Source: Arthrobacter sp. B3I9
GTDB taxonomy: Bacteria; Actinomycetota; Actinomycetes; Actinomycetales; Micrococcaceae
Assembly (NCBI RefSeq): GCF_030816935.1
Contig: NZ_JAUSYO010000001.1
Location: 2,046,001 to 2,110,000, forward strand
Direction: 5' to 3'
Length of the DNA: 64,000 nucleotides
Shown here: in pieces, positions 1-8,904 of the stretch
Layout: each line of letters starts with the position of its first letter
Numbering within the stretch: position 1 is the stretch's first letter
Notes under the pieces: generated by a model
What the model was told of the DNA's origin: nothing
Database searches by the model: none
What the model saw: the letters and a program-made list of their open reading frames with translations, nothing else
Made by a program: the position numbers and the translations under genes

Positions 1-59
1 TCCAGTGCAGCGGGTTGCGCGTAGATGCGCCGGATCTGCAGCAGCCGGTTGAATTCCAT
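1..59 (-). CDS. 5' end of a leftward gene, cut by the window edge
   Basis: An ATG at 59-57 on the minus strand follows a GGGGAG ribosome-binding site about 9 nt upstream. It opens a frame running to the window edge (MEFNRLLQIRRIYAQPAAL). Nineteen codons are too few to name a family. Its divergent position beside UDP-sugar genes makes a polysaccharide role possible, but that is only inference. Confidence 0.4.
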   Translation of the reverse strand, partial: MEFNRLLQIRRIYAQPAAL

Positions 60-402
60 GGGTCCATTCTCCCCGGACGCCGAAGGTCCCGCGGGCCGTT
101 AAGCCCTCGGCATCTTGTGCTCGCAGCCACTTAAGCCTCCCGCCGTTGCTCCTACTTGCCGGGCTCCCGAGTAATGCGCACCTCAGGTCGTCAATAAAAG
201 CAGGTATCTACCACCCGTGTCTCGCAATAGTGGCAAGCCTTAGGTTGATCATGGCCACCGGCCGCAGTTGTTGGACACTACTGCACCGGTGGTTCTCCTA
301 GTACAAACCGGTCTCAATTCGTTTGCGGAACTCCCTGCTGATTTTGCAGGCCGGAGATACAACACACCTCAATGACTAAATCAACACCGCAGATGGGACA
401 TT
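60..402. other. Intergenic region with divergent promoters of the polysaccharide locus
   Basis: No credible gene lies in these 343 bases. The stretch separates a leftward gene start from the epimerase gene at 403 and is more AT-rich than its surroundings, as expected for promoters. I see one inverted repeat (255-292) but no convincing -35/-10 pair or terminator. Confidence 0.6.
255..292. repeat. Inverted repeat in the polysaccharide promoter region
   Basis: CCACCGG at 255-261 is complementary to CCGGTGG at 286-292, with 24 bases between. It could be a regulator site or a weak hairpin in the leader. There is no T-run, so a terminator is unlikely. Confidence 0.35.
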
Positions 403-1434
403 ATGCGTGCTTTAGTAACTGGCGGAGCCGGGTTTCTTGGCTCTCACTTGTGTGAAGATTTGTTGGACCGTGGGGATTCGGTGGTTTGCGTCGATGACCT
501 TTCCACTGGTCGCATGAACAATATCGCGGCCTTCGCGAATCATCCGCGGTTTAGCTTCCAGCACGCGGACGTCAGTGATTCACTGCGGATCCGGGGGCGA
601 CTGGACCTTGTGGCGCACTTGGCGAGCCCGGCGTCGCCGCCCGATTATCATCGTCTTCCACTCGAGACCCTTGCCGTAGGCAGCAGGGGCACCGAAAACG
701 CGCTAAAACTTGCTGCGGCTAAAGGGGCCCGCTTCGTCCTCGCTTCCACCAGCGAGGTATACGGCGATCCGACAGTCCATCCGCAGAAAGAAAGCTATTG
801 GGGCAACGTGAATTCGATTGGCCCTCGCAGTGTTTATGACGAAGCGAAGCGCTTCGCTGAAGCCATCTCCATGGCATACGCCCGGAGTCTTGGCGTTAAC
901 GTTGGCATAATACGCATCTTCAATACCTTCGGGCCCCGGATGCGAGCAGAGGACGGACGGGTAGTATCCAGCTTCATAGCCCAGGCGCTGAATGGTGACC
1001 CGCTGACAATTTACGGGGACGGACAGCAGACGCGCAGCTTCTGCTACGTCGACGACCTCGTCCGCGGGATCGTCGCCATGGCCGACAGCTCGGAAACCGG
1101 ACCGATCAACATTGGCAATCCGGTGGAACGGACAGTTCTTGAACTGGCTGAGCTTGTCCTGGAATTAACCGGTTCGGCATCCCCGATCGAGTTCCATCAG
1201 CTCCCCGTGGACGATCCGACGCGGCGGCGCCCGGACATCACCCTGGCGGAAGACCTGCTCGGGTGGCACCCGCGGGTTTCGACCGAAGAGGGTTTGCATC
1301 ACACCGTCGCGTACTTCCGGGCCCACGCGCGGGAGGTCGCCTCGGCGGCCATGAGCATAGCCGGGTCCCAGTTCGAGGGCGTTCACACGAGCGCGTCCAG
1401 GCAGGGCGCCCCTGCCATGGCCCGGCTGGCCTGA
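403..1434 (+). CDS. NAD-dependent sugar-nucleotide epimerase/decarboxylase, UDP-glucuronate decarboxylase type
   Basis: An extended short-chain dehydrogenase of 343 aa. The N-terminal Rossmann motif GGAGFLGSH and the catalytic YDEAK (Y149-xxx-K153 region) are intact. The stretch with [11 protein letters not shown] and [15 protein letters not shown] is characteristic of UDP-glucuronate decarboxylases (UXS), which make UDP-xylose from UDP-glucuronate. The UDP-glucose dehydrogenase directly downstream would supply that substrate. The C-terminal 35 residues after AHAREV are low-complexity and extend past the family's usual length. A dTDP-glucose dehydratase is the main alternative, but that family has a different active-site context. 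Confidence 0.85.
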   Translation: MRALVTGGAGFLGSHLCEDLLDRGDSVVCVDDLSTGRMNNIAAFANHPRFSFQHADVSDSLRIRGRLDLVAHLASPASPPDYHRLPLETLAVGSRGTENALKLAAAKGARFVLASTSEVYGDPTVHPQKESYWGNVNSIGPRSVYDEAKRFAEAISMAYARSLGVNVGIIRIFNTFGPRMRAEDGRVVSSFIAQALNGDPLTIYGDGQQTRSFCYVDDLVRGIVAMADSSETGPINIGNPVERTVLELAELVLELTGSASPIEFHQLPVDDPTRRRPDITLAEDLLGWHPRVSTEEGLHHTVAYFRAHAREVASAAMSIAGSQFEGVHTSASRQGAPAMARLA

Positions 1435-1502
1435 CAGCCCCGTCCGTTTCCCTGGCTGCAAGGCTCCTCCGGGCCGCAGCCGCACTTAGTAGGAGGCCCA
1501 GC

Positions 1503-2819
1503 ATGCGCATTACCGTAATCGGAACAGGTTATCTGGGGGCTGTCCATGCCGCCGGCATGGCACAACTCGGACATGACGTCCTCGGAGTGGACGTCGACGA
1601 GGGCAAGATCGAGCAGCTGGCCAACGGCCATGCTCCGTTCTTCGAACCAGGCTTCCCCGAGCTTCTGCGGAACAACATTTCCGCTGGTCGGCTGAATTTT
1701 TCCACCTCCCTGAAGCAGGCAGCCGAGTTTGGCGAGGTCCACTTCATTTGCGTAGGAACCCCCCAGCGCCCCGGCTCCACAGCGGCAGATATGAAGTACG
1801 TGGACGCCGTCATAGAGGGTCTGGTGCCGCACCTCCAGCGCCCCTGCTTGATCGTCGGCAAATCAACAGTTCCGGTCGGGACAGCCGCTCGGCTTACAAC
1901 CAAGGTGGCCGAGCTCGCGCCACTCGCCAAAGTCGAGGTGGCCTGGAACCCTGAATTCCTGCGTGAAGGCTTCGCCGTGAACGACACACTGCATCCGGAC
2001 CGCCTAGTGGTGGGAGTGGCTTCCCCCGAGGCCGACGCCAAGCTTCGCGAGGTCTACAAGACCATCCTCGACGCCGACACTCCCTACATCTCAACCGATG
2101 TGGCGACGGCAGAACTCGTGAAGGTCTCCGCCAACGCGTTCCTGGCTACCAAGATCTCATTCATAAACGCCATTTCCGAAATCTGTGAGGCTGTCGGGGC
2201 GGACATTATGCCGCTGGCTGCAGCCCTGGGTCACGACGCGCGCATCGGAAACCGCTTTCTGTCACCCGGATTGGGCTTCGGTGGCGGGTGCCTTCCCAAG
2301 GACATCCGCGCGTTCCTTGCCCGTGCGGAGGAACTCGGGATCGAGGAGTCACTCGCCTTCCTGAAGAACGTGGACTCCATCAACGTTAACCGCCGACGGA
2401 GCGCCGTCAACCTCGCCAAAGGCATGCTGGGCGGTTCCCTCCAGAACAGGCGGATCACCGTTCTGGGGGCATCCTTCAAACCCAACAGCGACGATGTGCG
2501 GGATTCGCCGGCGCTGAGCGTAGCCAATGCGTTACAGCGCCAGGGCGCCCACGTCCGTGTCCATGACCCCGAAGCCGTGGAGAACGCCCGCGCGGTCTGT
2601 CAAGCACTGGACTACACCACGGAGGTGGAAAAGGCCTTTGAAGGGGCCGAGCTCACGCTGCATCTGACGGAGTGGCAGGAGTACAGGCAACTTGACCCCA
2701 ACCGCCTGTCGGCTCTCGTGACCAGTCCCCGCATCCTGGACGCCAGGAACACATTGGACGTCGACCGCTGGCGCGCCGGTGGCTGGACCGTTCGCGCCAT
2801 GGGTCGGCCCAGCCGGTGA
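1503..2819 (+). CDS. ugd: UDP-glucose 6-dehydrogenase
   Basis: Oxidises UDP-glucose to UDP-glucuronate with two NAD+. The 438-residue frame starts at ATG 1503, preceded by AGGAGG with 7-nt spacing. In-frame sequence upstream of this start is a shadow of the previous gene. The N-terminal Rossmann motif is GTGYLGAVHA. The catalytic cysteine sits in the GFGGGCLPKD loop, and the GASFKPNSDDVRDSP segment of the UDP-binding domain is present. Length and motifs are normal for the family. It lies 68 nt after the decarboxylase-like gene and 25 nt before galE, so the three are probably co-transcribed. Confidence 0.95.
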   Translation: MRITVIGTGYLGAVHAAGMAQLGHDVLGVDVDEGKIEQLANGHAPFFEPGFPELLRNNISAGRLNFSTSLKQAAEFGEVHFICVGTPQRPGSTAADMKYVDAVIEGLVPHLQRPCLIVGKSTVPVGTAARLTTKVAELAPLAKVEVAWNPEFLREGFAVNDTLHPDRLVVGVASPEADAKLREVYKTILDADTPYISTDVATAELVKVSANAFLATKISFINAISEICEAVGADIMPLAAALGHDARIGNRFLSPGLGFGGGCLPKDIRAFLARAEELGIEESLAFLKNVDSINVNRRRSAVNLAKGMLGGSLQNRRITVLGASFKPNSDDVRDSPALSVANALQRQGAHVRVHDPEAVENARAVCQALDYTTEVEKAFEGAELTLHLTEWQEYRQLDPNRLSALVTSPRILDARNTLDVDRWRAGGWTVRAMGRPSR

Positions 2820-2844
2820 TGGCACACAGGAAGGAGAATCTGTC

Positions 2845-3891
2845 ATGACTGGACCTACCGCGTTAGTGACCGGTGGTGCCGGTTTCATCGGAAGTCACTG
2901 CTGTTTAGATCTGCTCCTCAACGGCTTCGAGGTGATTGTGGTTGACAACCTCGTCAACAGCTCGGCGGCTGCTGTCGAACGCGTACAGCGGATCAGCGAC
3001 AAACGAGTGGCGTTCTACCAGATGGACCTAGCCGATCAGTCCTCCCTGGACACTGTGTTCGAGAACCACAAAATCGACGTCGTGCTTCATTTCGCGGCAT
3101 ACAAAGCGGTTGGCGATTCTATGAACCGTCCGCTGGAGTACTACAGCAACAACCTCGCCGGCCTGCTGTCACTACTCACGGCCATGAGGAAAGCCGGCAT
3201 AAAGCACCTGATCTTCTCCTCGTCATGCTCCATCTATGGCGACGCGGAGGGGCTCCCCATCACGGAGTCGTCGCCGGCACGGCCAACCAATCCCTACGCC
3301 CGGAGTAAGTTGATGGCGGAACAGATTCTCGCAGACCTTTGCGGCCGGTACTGTGACTGGTCCGTGACTGCACTGCGCTACTTCAATCCCGCCGGCGCCC
3401 ACGAGAGCGGGGAGATCGGCGAAGACCCCAGCGGTGTACCAGGCAACGTCGTCCCCTACCTCACCCAGCTTGCGGCAGGACGCCTGGATGAGCTTACGGT
3501 CTTTGGATCCGACTACCCGACCCCGGACGGCACCGCAGTACGCGACTACATCCATGTGATGGACGTGGTGGAGGGTCACCGCCTGGCGCTCGAAGCCGGT
3601 CCGGTTCCCGGTTTCCGAAAGTACAACCTGGGTACGGGCGTCGGTACGTCAGTATTGGAACTCGTCCGGGAATTCTCTGAGGTGAGCGGGCGCCAAATCC
3701 CCTACCGGCTGGCTGCGCGGAGGCCGGGCGACGTTGCGGAACTCGTTGCCTGCCCGGACCTGGCCCACGCCGAACTTGGCTGGACCGCGCACCGCACCCT
3801 CCGGGACATGTGCGAGGACGCCTGGAGGTTCCAGAAATTGCATCCCCTCGGATACGGGGACCCTACCAACATGATCGGGAGCCGACGATGA
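2845..3891 (+). CDS. galE: UDP-glucose 4-epimerase
   Basis: Interconverts UDP-glucose and UDP-galactose using bound NAD. The 348-residue protein starts at ATG 2845 behind AAGGAGAA. It has GGAGFIGSH at the N-terminus, the serine region SSSCSIYG, catalytic Y-xxx-K in NPYARSKLMAE, and the substrate-binding segments LRYFNPAGAH and GTAVRDYIHV typical of GalE. The stop codon overlaps a following ATG (ATGA at 3888-3891), so the synthase gene downstream looks translationally coupled. It would supply UDP-galactose to that synthase. Confidence 0.95.
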   Translation: MTGPTALVTGGAGFIGSHCCLDLLLNGFEVIVVDNLVNSSAAAVERVQRISDKRVAFYQMDLADQSSLDTVFENHKIDVVLHFAAYKAVGDSMNRPLEYYSNNLAGLLSLLTAMRKAGIKHLIFSSSCSIYGDAEGLPITESSPARPTNPYARSKLMAEQILADLCGRYCDWSVTALRYFNPAGAHESGEIGEDPSGVPGNVVPYLTQLAAGRLDELTVFGSDYPTPDGTAVRDYIHVMDVVEGHRLALEAGPVPGFRKYNLGTGVGTSVLELVREFSEVSGRQIPYRLAARRPGDVAELVACPDLAHAELGWTAHRTLRDMCEDAWRFQKLHPLGYGDPTNMIGSRR

Positions 3892-3999
3892 GCAATGACC
3901 TGATAGACAGCCAGAGCCGGGTCTCTCAACGGTTTGTGACCTCCACGGAAACGTCGAAGGCATTCACACGACGGCAGCAGCGCCCAGTATGGGGCCCTG
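3888..3999 (+). other. Probable N-terminal segment of the synthase gene, out of frame by one base
   Basis: An ATG at 3888 overlaps the galE stop as ATGA and encodes a hydrophilic leader (MSNDLIDSQSRVSQRF... ending TRRQQRPV). At about 3987 the sensible reading moves one frame ahead: skipping one base gives RRQQRP-YGALVVAWVV, which leads straight into the first membrane segment of the synthase. In the synthase frame there is no ATG between the upstream stop (3937) and GTG 4000. This looks like a one-base insertion or two-base deletion, or a sequencing error. A programmed shift is less likely. Confidence 0.6.
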
Positions 4000-5661
4000 G
4001 TGGTCGCCTGGGTCGTCCTGAGCGGCTTCTTCTGGGTATGGTGGCTGCAACCGACGCACATAGGGAACCCACTGCTTTTCGCGCTGGTCTCCGTTGCACT
4101 CTTCTACACAGTTACGCTCCTCCCGTCAGTCTACCTTTTCTATCTGGGCTTCATGCGCCTGCCCGTCCCCGTCAGCGTTGATCAGGTCCCGCCCGGCCAC
4201 ATTGGCAGGGTCGCGGTGATAACGCTGACAGTTCCGGGCTCGGAATCCCTTAGTATCGTCCGGCGCCAGATGCTGGCGATGCGGGACATCACGTATCCGC
4301 ACGACAGCTGGATCCTGGTGGACAAGGAACACTCTCCCGCGATTGAAGAGATGGCCCGTGAGCTTGGCATCTCCTATTTCTGCCGACACGACGAGCGGAC
4401 CTGGGGCCCGGATGGCGTAAAAGCCTGGAACCAGGAAACGCCGCCTTTTCAGACCAAAACCAAGGCTGGCAACGTCAACGCCTGGCTTAACAAATATGGA
4501 GCCGGTTACACCCACTTCACACAACTGGATATCGACCACGCACCCGTACCGGATTATCTGGACCGCGTCCTCGGGTACTTCCGGAACAAGCGCGTTGCCT
4601 GGGTCCAGGCCCCCAGCGTCTATGGAAATCATGAGCATTGGACTGCGAGGGGGGCCGGAGAGCAGGAGATCGTCCTCCAAGGACCCCTGCAGATGGGCGT
4701 CTTCGGCTTCTGCCGGACACCCTTCATCATCGGCAGCCACTGCACCTACGACATGGAGGCAATCCGCGGCATCGGTGGATTCCAGCCCACCCGGGCCGAG
4801 GACCACCTCGACACTGTCGTCCTGGCGTCCAAGGGCTACGAGGGAGTCTTCCTGCCGGAAGTCATCGCTGTCGGGGACGGGCCCGAGACCTTCAGCTCCT
4901 ACTGCGCACAGCAGTTCGCCTGGGCCTACTCCATGATGCAGATTCTGTTTACGCATACTCCCCGCCTCATCCGGAACTATTCCCCCCGACAGGCCCTGCA
5001 GTTTCTTTTCGTCCAGACCTGGTATATGTCGTGGTCAATGACGACTCTTCTCCTGTTCTTCGCCCCGTTGATCTCTTTGGCAGCGGACACTCCGATCTCA
5101 CGCGTGGGTTTCATTGATTTCTTCCTCCATAGTTGGCCGGCTGCCATTACTGCCACCGGCGTGTGGCTCTGGAGCCTGCGCTGGCAGCATCCGAAGGGTC
5201 TCTGGTTGAGCTGGAGGGGCGTCGTGCTGCACATTTCGCGGTGGGTCACCGTCGTCAACGCCTTCGTGCAGCTGATCCTGCGGGTCAAGAAGCCCTACAT
5301 GATCACCTCCAAGGGCATGACAGGAGCCGGAATTCCACGATTCCGGCTTGCGCAGCTGGCACCGCACATCCTGCTCGTCCTCGTCTCACTCGCCGCCTGC
5401 TGGCTCTACATCGCCACCGTCGGGAGCAGCCCGAACCAGGGCATGATGTTCTTCGCTCTCCAGGGTGCCTTGCTCTTCCTGGTTCTCATCGCCGTCGTCC
5501 TGTTCCAGGATCTACGAAGCCTCAACGAGGGGGGCATCTCGTGGGGCCGAAGCCTCCGGGTCCGGCTCGCCCCCTTGGCGGCCGCCAGCTCTCTCATGGT
5601 GCTGTTCGCCGTCACAGCCGTCGCCGCCTCCGGTCCCATTTGGCAGGCTGTGACCAGTTAA
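4000..5661 (+). CDS. Membrane-embedded family 2 glycosyltransferase, cellulose-synthase-like polysaccharide synthase
   Basis: A processive beta-glycosyltransferase that would polymerise a UDP-sugar and push the chain through the membrane. Of 553 residues, two N-terminal membrane helices precede a cytosolic GT-A domain with QLDIDHAP (D-x-D metal site), AEDHLDTV (catalytic base region) and a Q-x-x-x-W type QQFAWAYS motif. About six more helices follow. No PilZ domain is visible. The printed start is GTG 4000, with no good ribosome-binding site. The natural start is probably ATG 3888, reached only by correcting a one-base shift near 3987. Neighbouring galE and galactanase genes suggest a galactose-containing product. 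Confidence 0.85.
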   Translation: MVAWVVLSGFFWVWWLQPTHIGNPLLFALVSVALFYTVTLLPSVYLFYLGFMRLPVPVSVDQVPPGHIGRVAVITLTVPGSESLSIVRRQMLAMRDITYPHDSWILVDKEHSPAIEEMARELGISYFCRHDERTWGPDGVKAWNQETPPFQTKTKAGNVNAWLNKYGAGYTHFTQLDIDHAPVPDYLDRVLGYFRNKRVAWVQAPSVYGNHEHWTARGAGEQEIVLQGPLQMGVFGFCRTPFIIGSHCTYDMEAIRGIGGFQPTRAEDHLDTVVLASKGYEGVFLPEVIAVGDGPETFSSYCAQQFAWAYSMMQILFTHTPRLIRNYSPRQALQFLFVQTWYMSWSMTTLLLFFAPLISLAADTPISRVGFIDFFLHSWPAAITATGVWLWSLRWQHPKGLWLSWRGVVLHISRWVTVVNAFVQLILRVKKPYMITSKGMTGAGIPRFRLAQLAPHILLVLVSLAACWLYIATVGSSPNQGMMFFALQGALLFLVLIAVVLFQDLRSLNEGGISWGRSLRVRLAPLAAASSLMVLFAVTAVAASGPIWQAVTS

Positions 5662-5687
5662 TGAATGGAATGTAGCAGGCGGTTGGG

Positions 5688-6908
5688 ATGGCTGGAACCG
5701 ATCTGAGCCTCCGAAGACGGGCCGCGCGCCACCGGGATCCGGCTGGACCGCGGCCCCGCTTCGGAGCCCCGCGGCGGGGGCGATGGCTGCTGACAGTGTC
5801 CGCGGTGCTCGTTTTCGCCCTTGCCGTTGCCACCACAAGTCCCTCGACGGCTTCACGGACGCTGAGGATCCGCGGCGCCGATATCTCCTTCACGCTGCAG
5901 GAAGAGGCGATCAACCAACCCGTCAGCGATAACGGGCGGGAAGCGCCGGTGGAGCAGATCCTGAAGGACAACGGGGCGAACTTTGTCCGCCTCCGGCTTT
6001 GGGTGAACCCGCTGCGTGGCACCAGCGACCTGAACTCCGCGCTCACCCTCGCCCGGCGGGCGCAGGCTGCCGGGCTTAGGCTCCTTGTGGATTTCCATTA
6101 TTCGGATACCTGGGCCGACCGCACTTCCCAGCAGCCTCCGGCCGCCTGGCAGGGAATGAGCTACGGGGAGCTGCTCTCCACAGTGGAAAGCTACACCCGT
6201 GAGTCGGTCGCCGCCTTTGCCAAACAAGGTACCCCTGCTGACATCGTTCAAATCGGAAATGAGGTCACCCGGGGAATGCTCTGGCCCTACGGTCAGGTAA
6301 CTTTGCCCGACGACGAGAATTGGGTGGGGCTCGCCGGCCTCATCAATGCCGGTGCCAACGGAGCCCGGGCCGGAAACCCGGGCCGGCACCCGCTGATTAT
6401 GGTTCACAGTGACACCGGCGGTGACCGGGATGCCTCCATCCACTTCTACGACCAGCTCCAGCGGCACGGCGTCGGCTTCGATCTGATCGGCCTCACCTAC
6501 TATCCATTCTGGAACGGATCCCTCGCGGACCTCGAACGGAACCTCCGTGACCTGGCTTACCGCTTCGGAAAAGACATCATCATCGCCGAAACGGCCTACC
6601 CCTGGACACTGTCGAGCAGCGGGGGAGCCCCTAGTGTCGTCTCAACGATGCAAGCGCTGCCGGATGCAGCACAATACCCGCCGACTCCGCACGGGCAAGC
6701 AAAGTTCTTCGCAGCACTCAACCGCGTGCTCCGCGAGGTTCCGGATGGCCGGGGGGCTGGCTACTTCATCTGGGAGCCGGGCTGGCTGCCCGGGGTAGGG
6801 GCGGATGCCGCAAAGGGCAATACCCACAACAACCTCACGTTGTTCGATTGGCAGGGTCAAGGCCTGCCCGCCCTCGACGCCTTTAAACCGACCGGCACAG
6901 ATGGCTGA
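5688..6908 (+). CDS. Arabinogalactan endo-beta-1,4-galactanase, GH53 family
   Basis: 406 residues. A hydrophobic N-terminal segment (about residues 33-50, WLLTVSAVLVFALAV) serves as signal or membrane anchor. The GH53 domain begins at LRIRGADISFTLQEEA. The acid/base glutamate is in VQIGNEVTRG, the nucleophile glutamate in IIIAETAYPW, and the substrate-binding DFHYSDTWAD is present. The family cleaves beta-1,4-galactan. The gene is 26 nt after the synthase, so it is likely in the same operon. That placement suggests trimming or release of the nascent polymer rather than plant cell-wall feeding. Confidence 0.9.
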   Translation: MAGTDLSLRRRAARHRDPAGPRPRFGAPRRGRWLLTVSAVLVFALAVATTSPSTASRTLRIRGADISFTLQEEAINQPVSDNGREAPVEQILKDNGANFVRLRLWVNPLRGTSDLNSALTLARRAQAAGLRLLVDFHYSDTWADRTSQQPPAAWQGMSYGELLSTVESYTRESVAAFAKQGTPADIVQIGNEVTRGMLWPYGQVTLPDDENWVGLAGLINAGANGARAGNPGRHPLIMVHSDTGGDRDASIHFYDQLQRHGVGFDLIGLTYYPFWNGSLADLERNLRDLAYRFGKDIIIAETAYPWTLSSSGGAPSVVSTMQALPDAAQYPPTPHGQAKFFAALNRVLREVPDGRGAGYFIWEPGWLPGVGADAAKGNTHNNLTLFDWQGQGLPALDAFKPTGTDG

Positions 6909-6973
6909 TGACCCGCGGTCTCCTGCCCCAACGGCCCGCCGCCCTGGTCGTCAAGGCTAAGGGGCCGCTATGG

Positions 6974-8227
6974 CTATGGCCGGAATGCGGCTAGCGCGGG
7001 CAACCCGTGACCGGCCCAGTCGAACAGCGTCAGGTTGTCGTGGGTGTTACCCAGGTCCGGCGTGGCGGGAACCCCCGGCAGCCAGCCGGGCTCCCACACC
7101 ACGAACCCGGCGCACCGGTCACCTGGTACCTGTGCCAGCATGTCCCGTAGTCTCTCGAAATACTTGGCTTGACCCTCCGGGGTGGGGGGGTAGAGGGCGG
7201 CTTCGGGAAGATCGGCCGACTTGCCGACAACGTTCAGTTCTTCATCGCCATTTGCGAGGGTCCATGGATAGGCAGTCTCGGCGACGATGACGTCCTTGCG
7301 GTAGCGGGTCGACAGCTCGTGCAGACATGTTTCCAACTTAGAGAGCGGGCCGTTCCAGAACGGGTAGTAGCTCAAGCCGATCAGGTCAAAAGGAACGCCC
7401 CGGGCAACGAGGTTGTCAAAGAAATACTTGCTGGCCTCTGCGTCGCCGCCGGTCTCGACATGCAGCATCACTAGCGGCGGCCGCGCTGGATTGCCCTCCC
7501 GTGCTCCCTTGGCCCCGGCCCTAAGCAACGCCGTGAACGGCGCCCACTGTTCCCCGCCTGGCTGGTGGATGCGGCCGACGGGCCAGAGCATTCCCTGGCT
7601 AATTTCGTTGCCGATTTGGACGATCTCCGCAGGGGTTCCCTGCAGGGCCAGGGCTGCCACCACGCTGCGCGTGTAGTTTTCCACGGCGGCGCCCAACCCA
7701 TCTGGATTGAGGCCTTGCCATGCCGCCGGAGTCTGCTGCGATTGTCCGTCCGCCCAGGTGTCCGAGTAATGGAGGTCCAGGATTATTTTCAGTCCTACGC
7801 TGTGGGCCCGGCGCGCCATCTCCAGCACCTCGTTGAGGCTGCTGGTCCTCGGGATGGGATTGACCCATAGCCGCAACCGGACGGTGTTCGCGCCGTGCCG
7901 CGCGAGCACCTGCTCGATCGGAAAGACCGCCCCTGCGTCCCGAAGGGCCGTTCCAATGGCTTCCTCCTGTAAGGTGAACGAGACGTCGGCGCCCCGGATC
8001 CGGAGGCCGGTTGCCGCCTTCGCTTCCGACGTCGGGACAGTGGCCTTTGCACCCGCCGGCGGCGCCGGGATGACCCCCGCCGCTCCCGCGAGCAAACCTC
8101 CGCCGATTAACGAGATGACGTGCCGCCGTCCAACTCGAGCCGTCAGCTTCCGACCTAAGCGATTCACTGCAGGACTCCGAGTTTCCTGATCCGACACAAT
8201 GCTGTGCTCATAGCCTACGCCCCACAC
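6974..8227 (-). CDS. Second GH53 endo-beta-1,4-galactanase, exported by a twin-arginine type signal
   Basis: 417 residues, convergent with and clearly paralogous to the upstream galactanase. It shares RGADVSFTLQEEAIG, DLHYSDTWAD, VQIGNEISQGMLWP and VIVAETAYPWTL. The N-terminus carries GRRHVISLIGGGLLAG, a twin-arginine motif followed by a hydrophobic stretch, so export by Tat is likely, unlike the first copy. The first codon is GTG 8227; GTG 8197 is a plausible shorter start. No gene separates the two copies. Confidence 0.88.
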   Translation of the reverse strand: MWGVGYEHSIVSDQETRSPAVNRLGRKLTARVGRRHVISLIGGGLLAGAAGVIPAPPAGAKATVPTSEAKAATGLRIRGADVSFTLQEEAIGTALRDAGAVFPIEQVLARHGANTVRLRLWVNPIPRTSSLNEVLEMARRAHSVGLKIILDLHYSDTWADGQSQQTPAAWQGLNPDGLGAAVENYTRSVVAALALQGTPAEIVQIGNEISQGMLWPVGRIHQPGGEQWAPFTALLRAGAKGAREGNPARPPLVMLHVETGGDAEASKYFFDNLVARGVPFDLIGLSYYPFWNGPLSKLETCLHELSTRYRKDVIVAETAYPWTLANGDEELNVVGKSADLPEAALYPPTPEGQAKYFERLRDMLAQVPGDRCAGFVVWEPGWLPGVPATPDLGNTHDNLTLFDWAGHGLPALAAFRP

Positions 8228-8266
8228 GGGGGGCTATGACCAGCTCCGAGAACGCCGCCCTTCGCT

Positions 8267-8875
8267 TTAGGGCAGCACGCGGTAGGTCACATGCGTGACC
8301 GAGGCTGTTGCCCGCGAAGCGACTTGCTCGAGATCCAGCGGGGGGACGCCGTCGAATAGCCGGGTGCCGGCGCCGAGCGTAAAGGGCACGATGTGCAGCC
8401 GCAGTTCGTCGATCAGGCCGGCGGCGAGATATTCGTTGATGGTGCCCGCGCCCCCTTGAATTGAGACGTCGCCGTCCCCGGCCGCCTCGCGGGCCTGGCC
8501 AAGTGCCGACTCGATGCCATCAGTGACGAAGTAAAAGGTCGTGCCGCCGACCATTGGCAGCGGGCCGCGGGGGTGGTGGGTGAGTACGAAAACCGGAACA
8601 TGGAACGGCGGATCCACGCCCCACCAGCCGGTCCACTCCCGGTCCCACGCGCCCCGCAGTGGACCGAACATGTTCCGCCCCATCACGTAGGCCCGCGCCT
8701 CCGTCATCTGGTAGACCTCCGACCGGTTCTCCTCGGGGCTCTGGAACATCCAGGCGTGCAGCCTGTTGCCCCAGCCGTCACCGCCGTCGTCACCGAACGG
8801 GCGCTTCTCGGTCTGGTTGTGCCCCGCGGAGTAACCGTCGGCCGTGATGGAAAGGCCGCACGTGACCCTGCTCAT
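8267..8875 (-). CDS. Dihydrofolate reductase / RibD C-terminal family protein
   Basis: 202 residues from ATG 8875 (MSRVTCGLSITADGYSAG). The family is a one-domain NADPH-dependent reductase. Typical segments are present: the N-terminal SxTADGY, VMGRNMFGP, VFVLTHHPR, and the nucleotide-binding VSIQGGAGTINEYLAAGLIDEL near the C-terminus. Paralogues of this kind are abundant in actinobacteria and their substrates are mostly unknown, so no specific reaction can be given. Reading upstream of 8875 in frame gives no family-like sequence. Confidence 0.85.
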   Translation of the reverse strand: MSRVTCGLSITADGYSAGHNQTEKRPFGDDGGDGWGNRLHAWMFQSPEENRSEVYQMTEARAYVMGRNMFGPLRGAWDREWTGWWGVDPPFHVPVFVLTHHPRGPLPMVGGTTFYFVTDGIESALGQAREAAGDGDVSIQGGAGTINEYLAAGLIDELRLHIVPFTLGAGTRLFDGVPPLDLEQVASRATASVTHVTYRVLP

Positions 8876-8904
8876 AGATCGATTGTAGTGAAGCCCGCGG
8901 TATT

